From: Verrucomicrobiales bacterium
Lineage (GTDB): Bacteria > Verrucomicrobiota > Verrucomicrobiia > Limisphaerales > Palsa-1400
Direction: 5' to 3'
Length of the DNA stretch: 5,296 nucleotides
NCBI GenBank assembly: GCA_028293405.1
Contig: JAQGOW010000449.1
Coordinates: 1-5,296, forward strand
The position numbers and the translations under genes were made by a program. Of this stretch, positions 1 through 5,296 are shown in pieces. The notes under the pieces are model-generated. The model saw only the letters and a program-made list of their open reading frames with translations. It was not told where the DNA came from and searched no databases. The stretch's first letter is position 1. Every line of letters starts with the position of its first letter.

Positions 1-27
1 AACGCTGCTTAATTCGTTTTTAAAATC

Positions 28-60
28 AAACGGCCGATGCTTCCTGCGTCGGCCGTTTTT
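28..60 (+). terminator. Intrinsic (rho-independent) terminator, probably bidirectional
   Basis: An inverted repeat has arms at 31-40 and 46-55 (CGGCCGATGC / GCGTCGGCCG, ten pairs with one G-U wobble) around the five-base loop TTCCT. The A run at 28-30 also pairs with T at 56-58. On the plus strand the stem runs into TTTTT and then CTTTG, which is the classic form, so it would end a gene lying left of the window. On the minus strand the stem is followed by TTTGATTTT, so it can also end the cytochrome gene whose stop lies 22 bases away. Bases 1-27 hold no recognisable gene part. Confidence 0.85.
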
Positions 61-82
61 CTTTGTACAAATTACGACCCGG

Positions 83-1261
83 TCAGTGGCTCGCAGGTTG
101 TGTGTCAGCACTGATCAATTGTGCGAAATCGTCGAGTTTTGTCGCGAATTGGGCGGGATCGAAATCTGGAAGTGATTGAGCCAGTTTGAAAAGATTGTCC
201 AACTCAGCGCTGGCTTTTTGGTTCTTCCACTTAGTCGCAAGCAGGAGACGGTCGAGCGCTAGGACCAATCGCTCGGCGCGCCGGGCTTGAACGGGTTGAG
301 CGAGTTTGGCGTCGCGAAAATCTTTTGAGGTTTGCGCCAGACGCACAAGGCAGTCGCGGGTTTCTTTTGCCGTCCACTTTACTTCTGCCGCTTCTTTCGC
401 AATCGCATTCCAGCTTTCGAAGTAGTTGATCGTTTTCGAGCTGAATATGAATTTTCTGAATGCCGGCAAGTTCGGCCCCAGTGGTTCGAACGTTTGAGAC
501 AACAACCAGTTCAGTGCCGCAGCGCGTTCCTGTTGTTTCGGGTTTTGTGTCTTCGCAGCGTCGAAGTTGATTTCGCGCGCGGCGACGAGTTGCCCGATGA
601 ACCACGCTTGAGCGCCCGACCAATTCGTTTGCTCCTGCCAATGTTTGTGTTCAGAAACAGACTGGCCATCCAGTTCGAAAATCAGCTCCGGGTGACCAGC
701 GGTAAGAAGGTCGGCATCGACGTTTTGATGGCAGGCGACGCAGGCGTTGGCGCGATCGGAGAGATTGCGCAACTCACGCATGCCGCTCGCCACTTTGTCG
801 GCATGCGCAAAATCTTTGCGCGTGTGCGAGCGCAACCACGTCTTGGCCATCCCATGACAGCTTTCGCACGAAACGCCTTCGGCTGGATCGAGAATGGTTG
901 CGGCGAGTTCAGCTGGAACAGTCGCAAAGGGCGCGTGGCAAACGGTGCAACGTGAACTCTTGGCGGCGTTGGTGATGTTGAGCGATTCGGCAATGCGTTC
1001 GGACCGAGCGGTGATGAGTGTGGCGAACGATTTCGAGTGCGGATCGTGTTGGGACCAAATCAGGTTCTGATTGCTCTTCGTATCCGCGCCACCGTGGCAA
1101 CTCGACGACGCACAGCTTTGCGCGCCGAGAAACTGGTTGGTTTCAGAAGCAACAACGACCGTCGACGAGAGCAGGAACAATGCGAGCAACAGTGATTCCC
1201 GCACCAAAGGTAGAGCGTCGTTACCTCGGCTGCTACTGAGAGAGAAACGTTTACTCAACAC
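83..1261 (-). CDS. Exported tetraheme c-type cytochrome, cytochrome c554-like
   Basis: The 392-residue product is probably a periplasmic electron-transfer protein. A hydrophobic signal segment lies at residues 24-38 with a likely cleavage site after A38 or S39. Four haem-attachment motifs follow: C50-x4-C55-H56, C105-TV-C108-H109, C132-ES-C135-H136 and C174-VA-C177-H178. Candidate distal ligands are H72, H75, H145, H152 and H190. The WSQHDPHSKSF stretch and the SCHGG and CESCHG surroundings resemble proteins of the cytochrome c554/c-prime family (recalled, not searched). Residues from about 200 to the end carry no haem motif and look helical; I do not recognise this part. The start is uncertain: the longest frame begins with GTG at 1261 without a Shine-Dalgarno sequence and gives an unusually long 22-residue leader before the hydrophobic core. 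An internal GTG at 1204 (residue 20) would give a compact signal peptide. The gene is divergent from the reductase at 1291. Redox partner and substrate are unknown. Confidence 0.85.
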   Translation of the reverse strand: MLSKRFSLSSSRGNDALPLVRESLLLALFLLSSTVVVASETNQFLGAQSCASSSCHGGADTKSNQNLIWSQHDPHSKSFATLITARSERIAESLNITNAAKSSRCTVCHAPFATVPAELAATILDPAEGVSCESCHGMAKTWLRSHTRKDFAHADKVASGMRELRNLSDRANACVACHQNVDADLLTAGHPELIFELDGQSVSEHKHWQEQTNWSGAQAWFIGQLVAAREINFDAAKTQNPKQQERAAALNWLLSQTFEPLGPNLPAFRKFIFSSKTINYFESWNAIAKEAAEVKWTAKETRDCLVRLAQTSKDFRDAKLAQPVQARRAERLVLALDRLLLATKWKNQKASAELDNLFKLAQSLPDFDPAQFATKLDDFAQLISADTQPASH

Positions 1262-1278
1262 GCATGTTTGTTTAACAT
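1250..1278 (+). promoter_or_regulatory. Candidate sigma70-type promoter for the reductase gene
   Basis: TTTACT at 1250-1255 (four of six matches to TTGACA) and TAACAT at 1273-1278 (four of six to TATAAT) are separated by exactly 17 bases. A transcript would begin near 1285, only about six bases before the ATG at 1291, so the mRNA would be almost leaderless. That agrees with the missing Shine-Dalgarno sequence. The site overlaps the longest cytochrome start (GTG at 1261). Such matches arise by chance in any sequence, so this is tentative. Confidence 0.25.
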
Positions 1279-1290
1279 TCGCACTGGCTA

Positions 1291-2595
1291 ATGCAATCCC
1301 TTATCGCAAAGTTGCAGACCGCTTTTGCCGGCAATGTGGGCGTCAGTGTTGGGTTCCTGATCGTGGCGGCTTTGGCTGCTCAAATCCTGCTGATTTTTTT
1401 CACGTCGGTGCGGCGCGTGTTCTACGAACGCGAGCAGCAGAATCTTTCTCGTCAGCGACTCCAACTCCTCGTCAAAGCCGCTGCTCTTAAAGCGAAGGAC
1501 GCTGAGCAGGTCAAATTGCAATGGAACGGCTATCGCAAATTCCGCGTCGCCCGCAAGGTCCTCGAATGTCACGACGTTTACTCCTTCTACCTCGCGCCGC
1601 ACGACGGCAAACCGTTACCCGCGTTTAAACCCGGCCAATACGTCACGTTCCAGTTGGACATCCCCGGGCGCGACAAGCCGGTCATCCGCTGTTACTCGCT
1701 CTCGGATTGTCATCGCAAAGATTACTACCGCGTGACGATCAAACGCGCGTGCGCTCCCAGCGATGTTCCGGGGGTTCCGCATGGTTGCGCCTCATCGTAC
1801 TTTTGCGACAACGTGCGCGAAGGCGACATTCTCGACGTCAAAGCGCCGGGTGGAAATTTTTGCATCGACCTCGCCGCCAAAGCCGCGCCAGTCGTTTTGA
1901 TTTCCGGTGGCGTTGGCATTACCCCGATGTTGAGCATGGCGCATGCGATTTTGGAAAGCGGCGATAAGCGCGATGTCTGGTTCTTCTTCGGCGCCCGCAA
2001 TCGCGCGGACCACATCCAGAAGGAAACGTTGGAACGCCTCGCCGCTGAGTACGACAATTTTCATTTGCAAATTTGCTACAGCAAACCGGCATCGGAAGAC
2101 ACACACGGCCGCGACTATCACCATTCAGAGCGCGTGAGCGTGGATCTTTTCAAGAAGGTGCTGCCCTCGAACAATTTTGAATTTTACATCTGCGGCCCGG
2201 GCGCGTTCATGAAGAGCATTACCGACGGGCTTGAAGAATGGGGCGTGCCGGATAACGCAGTGTTCTTCGAAGCCTTCGGGCCGGCGACCGTCAAAAAAGC
2301 CGCCGCCGCCCCACCGACAGGCGAGACCGCAACGGCCACTGCAGTGCAGATTACATTCAGTCGTTCAGGCAAAACTGCGACGTGGAAACCGTCTCTCGGC
2401 TCGTTGCTTGATTTAGCCGATGAACACGGCATCAAAATTGAATCAGGATGTCGCGCCGGAAATTGTGGTACTTGCCTGGTCGCTATCAAATCCGGTGCGG
2501 TCGATTATCTCACCGAACACGGCGCCGATGCCGAATCCGGTTCGTGCCTGACCTGCGTTTGCAAGCCGCGGACCAACCTGGTTCTGGACGCATAA
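1291..2595 (+). CDS. Membrane-anchored NAD(P)H:acceptor reductase, FAD/NAD module plus C-terminal [2Fe-2S] ferredoxin
   Basis: The 434-residue product should move electrons from NAD(P)H through FAD to a [2Fe-2S] cluster and on to an unknown acceptor. Residues 16-38 form one membrane helix. The following RR and charged helical stretch (41-76) suggests that the rest is cytoplasmic. The FAD domain (about 83-193) has R133-C-Y-S and a GCAS phosphate-binding site at 165-168. The NAD domain (about 198-330) has SGGVGITPM at 205-213, CGPG at 301-304 and the terminal FEAFG at 326-330. These blocks resemble the reductase half of flavohaemoglobin Hmp, but there is no globin. An Ala/Pro/Thr-rich linker (about 331-350) leads to a plant-type ferredoxin domain with C387, C392, C395 and C422. 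The order FAD-NAD-FeS is that of Hcr or phthalate-dioxygenase-type reductases. NqrF also has an N-terminal helix, but its ferredoxin precedes the flavin domain, so an NqrF label would be misleading, and no other nqr genes are visible. The ATG at 1291 has no Shine-Dalgarno sequence. Confidence 0.88.
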   Translation: MQSLIAKLQTAFAGNVGVSVGFLIVAALAAQILLIFFTSVRRVFYEREQQNLSRQRLQLLVKAAALKAKDAEQVKLQWNGYRKFRVARKVLECHDVYSFYLAPHDGKPLPAFKPGQYVTFQLDIPGRDKPVIRCYSLSDCHRKDYYRVTIKRACAPSDVPGVPHGCASSYFCDNVREGDILDVKAPGGNFCIDLAAKAAPVVLISGGVGITPMLSMAHAILESGDKRDVWFFFGARNRADHIQKETLERLAAEYDNFHLQICYSKPASEDTHGRDYHHSERVSVDLFKKVLPSNNFEFYICGPGAFMKSITDGLEEWGVPDNAVFFEAFGPATVKKAAAAPPTGETATATAVQITFSRSGKTATWKPSLGSLLDLADEHGIKIESGCRAGNCGTCLVAIKSGAVDYLTEHGADAESGSCLTCVCKPRTNLVLDA

Positions 2596-2655
2596 CCAAA
2601 ATTTTTAGGTCGGCTCCGCCCACTCGCCGGCCATTCCATTTACTGACACAACCAT

Positions 2656-4089
2656 ATGAGTTCACACATCAGCAACGTCCGTCCGCCTGCCGACACCCTT
2701 CTTACGCAAATCGCCGATTACGTTTGTGCAGAGCCAAAGTTCAGCGACGAAGCGTACGAAACCGCGCGATATTGCCTGCTCGACACTTTGGGTTGCGGTA
2801 TTCTGGCGCTCAATTACGACGCTTGCACGAAACTGCTCGGCCCGATCGTTCCCGGCACGGTAGTGCCGAATGGTGCGCGCGTTCCCGGCACTAACTACGA
2901 ACTCGATCCCGTTGCCGCCGCGTTCAACATCGGCACGATCATTCGTTGGCTCGATTTCAATGACACTTGGCTCGCCGCCGAATGGGGCCATCCTTCCGAC
3001 AACCTCGGCGCAATTTTGGCCGTCACGGATTACCTCACGCGTTCAGGCAAAAAGAAGTTCACCGTGCGCGATATTCTCACGGCCATGATTCAGGCGCACG
3101 AAATCCAAGGCGTGCTCGCGATCGAGAATAGTTTCAACCGCGTTGGTCTCGATCACGTGTTGCTCGTTCGCATCGCCTCGACTGCGGTCGCGACAAGACT
3201 CCTCGGCGGCACCCGCGACCAAATCATCAACGCCGTTTCCAACGCGTTTGCCGATGGCGGTGCGTTGCGCACCTATCGTCACGCGCCGAACACAGGTTCC
3301 CGCAAATCCTGGGCCGCTGGCGACGCGACCTCGCGCGCTGTCACCCACGCGCTTATGTCGCTCAAAGGCGAAATGGGCTATCCGTCCGTGCTTACCGCAA
3401 AAACGTGGGGCTTTTGCGATGTCCTCTTCAAATCGCAACCGATCAAACTCGCCCGTCCGTTCGGCTGCTACGTGATGGAACACGTGCTCTTTAAGATTTG
3501 TTTCCCCGCCGAGTTCCACGCGCAAACGGCTGTCGAAGCCGGGCTCAAATTGCACCCACACGTCAAAGACCGCCTTGCTGATATCGACCGCGTCGAAATG
3601 ACCACACACGAATCCGCCATCCGCATCATTGATAAACGCGGCCCGCTGAACAACCCGGCCGACCGCGATCATTGCCTTCAGTATATGGCGGCGATCGGTT
3701 TGATTTTTGGCGAACTCACCGCCGACCATTACGAAAACAAAGTCGCGTCCGACCCGCGCATCGACGCTTTGCGCGAGAAGATGATCGTCACCGAAGACAA
3801 ACGTTATAGCCGCGAATATCTCGAACCCGACAAACGCTCTATCGCCAACGCCATGCAAGTGTTCTTCAAAGACGGCAAAGCGACTGACCGCGTGGAAGTC
3901 GAATATCCCGTCGGCCACCGTCGGCGCCGCAAAGAAGGCATCCCGCTGCTTATCCAGAAAGCGACAGATAACCTGAAAACGCAGTTCGACGCGCAACGCA
4001 GCGAATCGTTAGTCAAAATGTTCAATGATCGCGCCTCGTTGGAAAAAATGGACGCGAGCGAATTCGTCAGCGCGTGGGTGAAGCGGTAG
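2656..4089 (+). CDS. prpD: 2-methylcitrate dehydratase PrpD (MmgE/PrpD family)
   Basis: This cytoplasmic enzyme dehydrates 2-methylcitrate to 2-methyl-cis-aconitate in the methylcitrate cycle, which turns propionyl-CoA into pyruvate and succinate. Members of this family need no iron-sulfur cluster. At 477 residues it is full length (E. coli PrpD is 483). It carries the blocks I recall from true Prp[11 protein letters not shown] (39-48), [14 protein letters not shown] (60-73), [20 protein letters not shown] (96-115), [13 protein letters not shown] (158-170), [20 protein letters not shown] (206-225), [13 protein letters not shown] (283-295) and [12 protein letters not shown] (329-340). This similarity along the whole length separates it from looser family members such as cis-aconitate decarboxylase. 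The ATG at 2656 matches the family N-terminus (the NVRP motif at 7-10 corresponds to NIRP in E. coli) but has no Shine-Dalgarno sequence. It starts 60 bases after the reductase and could share its transcript. prpB and prpC are not in the window, so the rest of the pathway must lie elsewhere or be absent. Confidence 0.94.
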   Translation: MSSHISNVRPPADTLLTQIADYVCAEPKFSDEAYETARYCLLDTLGCGILALNYDACTKLLGPIVPGTVVPNGARVPGTNYELDPVAAAFNIGTIIRWLDFNDTWLAAEWGHPSDNLGAILAVTDYLTRSGKKKFTVRDILTAMIQAHEIQGVLAIENSFNRVGLDHVLLVRIASTAVATRLLGGTRDQIINAVSNAFADGGALRTYRHAPNTGSRKSWAAGDATSRAVTHALMSLKGEMGYPSVLTAKTWGFCDVLFKSQPIKLARPFGCYVMEHVLFKICFPAEFHAQTAVEAGLKLHPHVKDRLADIDRVEMTTHESAIRIIDKRGPLNNPADRDHCLQYMAAIGLIFGELTADHYENKVASDPRIDALREKMIVTEDKRYSREYLEPDKRSIANAMQVFFKDGKATDRVEVEYPVGHRRRRKEGIPLLIQKATDNLKTQFDAQRSESLVKMFNDRASLEKMDASEFVSAWVKR

Positions 4090-4111
4090 TTTATTTTAGC
4101 GCTGGATGAAA

Positions 4112-4145
4112 CGCAGATTGAAAACGATCCGTGTTTCAATCTGTG
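4112..4145 (+). terminator. Long hairpin after prpD, possible terminator without T-tract
   Basis: Arms at 4114-4123 and 4134-4143 (CAGATTGAAA / TTTCAATCTG) are perfectly complementary. The inner ACG (4124-4126) and CGT (4130-4132) extend the stem across one bulged G at 4133 to a three-base loop, ATC. C4112-G4145 and G4113-T4144 can lengthen the base. It starts 22 bases after the prpD stop and lies about 95 bases before clpP, where a transcript end is expected. No T-tract follows on either strand, so it is not a classic intrinsic terminator. It may protect the 3' end of the mRNA, work with Rho, or be a binding site. Confidence 0.4.
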
Positions 4146-4184
4146 GCTAACACAATCTCCTAAGCCAAAACCCGAGCCCGCTAC

Positions 4185-4213
4185 TTGACGCGTTCCCCTA
4201 CGGAGACTAGTTT
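4185..4213 (+). promoter_or_regulatory. Weak candidate promoter upstream of clpP
   Basis: TTGACG at 4185-4190 matches five of six bases of the -35 consensus. With a 17-base spacer the -10 position is TAGTTT (4208-4213), only three of six matches. A promoter is expected between the prpD-side hairpin and clpP, and this is the best -35-like element I see there. The poor -10 keeps confidence low. I see no CIRCE-type inverted repeat or CtsR-like direct repeat nearby. Confidence 0.2.
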
Positions 4214-4239
4214 GCACCGACAGTTTTATTTTGACTCGT

Positions 4240-4875
4240 ATGAATAATTTTCTTGTACCAATGGTTGTTGAACAAACCGGTCGCGGCGAGCGCGGTTACG
4301 ACATCTATTCCCGCCTGCTCGTTGATCGCATCGTCTTCCTCGGCACGCCGGTCGACGACATGGTCGCCAACCTCATCATCGCGCAATTGTTGTTCCTGCA
4401 GATGAGCGATCCGAAAAAGGACATCCATCTCTATATCAATTCGCCTGGCGGCAGCGTCACGGCCGGCCTCGCGATTTACGACACGATGCAATTCCTCACG
4501 TGCGACGTGAACACCTATTGCATCGGCCAGGCGGCGAGCATGGGCGCGGTCTTGCTCTGCGGCGGCACCAAAGGCAAACGTTTTGCCCTGCCCAACGCCA
4601 ACATCATGATTCACCAAGTGCTCGGTGGTGCCGAAGGCCAGGCCAGCGATGTCGAAATTCGCGTTAAATATATGCTCAAGCTCAAGAACCGCTTGAACGC
4701 GATCATTTCCAAGCACACCGGCAAACCGATCGAACAAGTCGAGAAAGATTGCGACCGGGACAATTTCATGAGTTCCGACGAGGCGAAAACCTACGGGCTT
4801 GTCGATGAAGTAGTGCAGTCCCGCAAGCAAATTCCCGGTTTGACGGACGGTAATGCGCCTGCGAAAATAGCTTAA
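4240..4875 (+). CDS. clpP: ATP-dependent Clp protease proteolytic subunit ClpP
   Basis: ClpP is the serine peptidase that forms the two stacked seven-membered rings of the ClpXP (or ClpAP) protease in the cytoplasm. Counting from the ATG at 4240, the protein has 211 residues. The catalytic triad is S100 in GQAASMGA, H125 in MIHQ and D174 in DRDNFMS, each exactly three positions after E. coli mature S97, H122 and D171. The INSPGGSV oxyanion-side loop is at 67-74. The N-terminus [20 protein letters not shown] is typical of the family, which supports the ATG. A TTG at 4231 would add only three residues (MTR). Neither start has a close Shine-Dalgarno sequence; the nearest GGAG, at 4202-4205, is too far upstream. 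A short propeptide may be removed by self-processing, as in E. coli. The gene ends in tandem TAA TAA codons and is directly followed by clpX. The gene before it is prpD, not tig. Confidence 0.97.
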   Translation: MNNFLVPMVVEQTGRGERGYDIYSRLLVDRIVFLGTPVDDMVANLIIAQLLFLQMSDPKKDIHLYINSPGGSVTAGLAIYDTMQFLTCDVNTYCIGQAASMGAVLLCGGTKGKRFALPNANIMIHQVLGGAEGQASDVEIRVKYMLKLKNRLNAIISKHTGKPIEQVEKDCDRDNFMSSDEAKTYGLVDEVVQSRKQIPGLTDGNAPAKIA

Positions 4876-4877
4876 TA

Positions 4878-5296
4878 ATGGCGCGGCCAAGCAATATCAC
4901 CCTGTGCAGCTTTTGTGGAAAGTCGCACGCCGAAGTAAAAAAGCTCATCGCTGGACCGGGCGTTTACATCTGCGACAACTGCATCACGCTGTGCAAATCC
5001 GTCTTGGATAAAGAGCTCTCGGCAGACTCGAAAAAGACTCTGCCGAAGTTCAACATTCCAAAACCGGCCGAGCTCAATCGTCACCTCGACACCCATTGCA
5101 TCGGACAACCGCATGCCAAGAAAACGTTGTCGGTGGCCGTCCACAATCATTTCAAACGCATCCTGCAGGAAAACTCGGAGGCTGCACTCGGCTCGTCTCA
5201 TGCCGGAGTCGACATCGAGAAGAGCAACATTTTGCTGATTGGGCCAACCGGATCGGGCAAGACGCTACTTGCACGAACGCTCGCCAAAGTTTTAGA
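4878..5296 (+). CDS. clpX: ATP-dependent Clp protease ATP-binding subunit ClpX (N-terminal part, cut by window edge)
   Basis: ClpX is the AAA+ unfoldase that recognises substrates, such as ssrA-tagged proteins, and threads them into ClpP. About 139 residues are visible, beginning [15 protein letters not shown]. The N-terminal zinc-binding domain has C10-x2-C13-x18-C32-x2-C35, the same spacing as E. coli C15, C18, C37 and C40. A further cysteine is C39. The AAA+ region starts with the [20 protein letters not shown] segment (67-86) and includes Walker A GPTGSGKT at 122-129. Walker B, the sensors and the ClpP-binding IGF-type loop lie beyond the right edge, so integrity cannot be judged. The ATG at 4878 uses the last A of the second in-frame TAA after clpP. 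It has no Shine-Dalgarno sequence, so translation is probably coupled to clpP. No promoter of its own is seen. Confidence 0.96.
   Translation, partial: MARPSNITLCSFCGKSHAEVKKLIAGPGVYICDNCITLCKSVLDKELSADSKKTLPKFNIPKPAELNRHLDTHCIGQPHAKKTLSVAVHNHFKRILQENSEAALGSSHAGVDIEKSNILLIGPTGSGKTLLARTLAKVL

Noticed and set aside
332..955. Plus-strand open frame (207 codons) opposite the cytochrome
   Set aside because: The minus-strand frame has four haem motifs and a signal peptide. The plus-strand translation has nothing recognisable.
1268..1295. Minus-strand promoter-like pair TTGCAT and TAAACA with a 16-base spacer upstream of the cytochrome
   Set aside because: Each box matches only about three of six consensus bases, so the pair is not distinguishable from chance.
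1291..2595. NqrF (Na+-translocating NADH:quinone reductase subunit F)
   Set aside because: The ferredoxin domain is at the C-terminus rather than after the membrane helix, and no nqrA-E genes are visible.
2608..2632. Small GC-rich hairpin (GGTCGGC / GCCGGCC) between the reductase and prpD
   Set aside because: It has only seven pairs including one G-U, an 11-base loop and no T-tract, which is expected by chance in GC-rich DNA and too weak to call a terminator.
3043..3996. Long minus-strand open frame (317 codons) opposite prpD
   Set aside because: It lies entirely inside a well-supported prpD. Its translation shows no recognisable domain, and such antisense frames are common opposite GC-rich coding sequence.
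4207..4890. Minus-strand open frame (227 codons) opposite clpP
   Set aside because: It mirrors a highly conserved clpP in another frame and has no recognisable motif, so it is a shadow.
1..5296. CRISPR arrays, tRNAs, insertion sequences, attachment sites, toxin-antitoxin pairs
   Set aside because: I found no regularly spaced repeats, cloverleaf-like segments, terminal inverted repeats, transposase-like frames or small gene pairs on reading both strands.

Overview
This 5.3 kb window looks like an ordinary chromosomal segment of a Gram-negative-type bacterium with moderate to high GC content. It carries five protein-coding genes, one on the minus strand and four on the plus strand. The exported multiheme cytochrome implies a periplasm. 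The protein types and the lack of Shine-Dalgarno sequences would fit a member of the Planctomycetes-Verrucomicrobia group. That placement is inference, because no rRNA or other decisive marker is present.

Left part (1-1290): a strong, probably bidirectional intrinsic terminator at 28-60 separates an unseen gene to the left from a minus-strand gene. That gene encodes a secreted four-heme c-type cytochrome of the cytochrome c554-like kind. Its first haem site is CX4CH instead of CXXCH, and about 200 helical, haem-free residues follow the haem part. Its start is uncertain.

Middle part (1291-4089): 29 bases from the longest cytochrome start, a divergent plus-strand gene encodes a membrane-anchored NAD(P)H-dependent flavoprotein reductase. 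Its order is TM helix, Hmp-like FAD/NAD module, Ala/Pro/Thr-rich linker, and C-terminal plant-type [2Fe-2S] ferredoxin. It is followed 60 bases on by a full-length prpD (2-methylcitrate dehydratase, methylcitrate cycle of propionate catabolism). No prpB or prpC is visible. A hairpin without a T-tract follows prpD.

Right part (4090-5296): clpP and clpX, in the usual order. The clpP stop is a tandem TAA TAA and the clpX ATG uses the last A of the second TAA, so the two are almost certainly co-transcribed. clpX runs off the right edge after its Walker A motif. The proteins form the ClpXP protease, with ClpX as unfoldase and ClpP as peptidase chamber. The upstream neighbour is prpD, not tig as in enterobacteria.

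I found no tRNA, rRNA, CRISPR array, insertion sequence or obvious recent transfer. I do not see a convincing novel system. The most interesting parts are the divergent cytochrome/reductase pair and the unusual domain order of the reductase.
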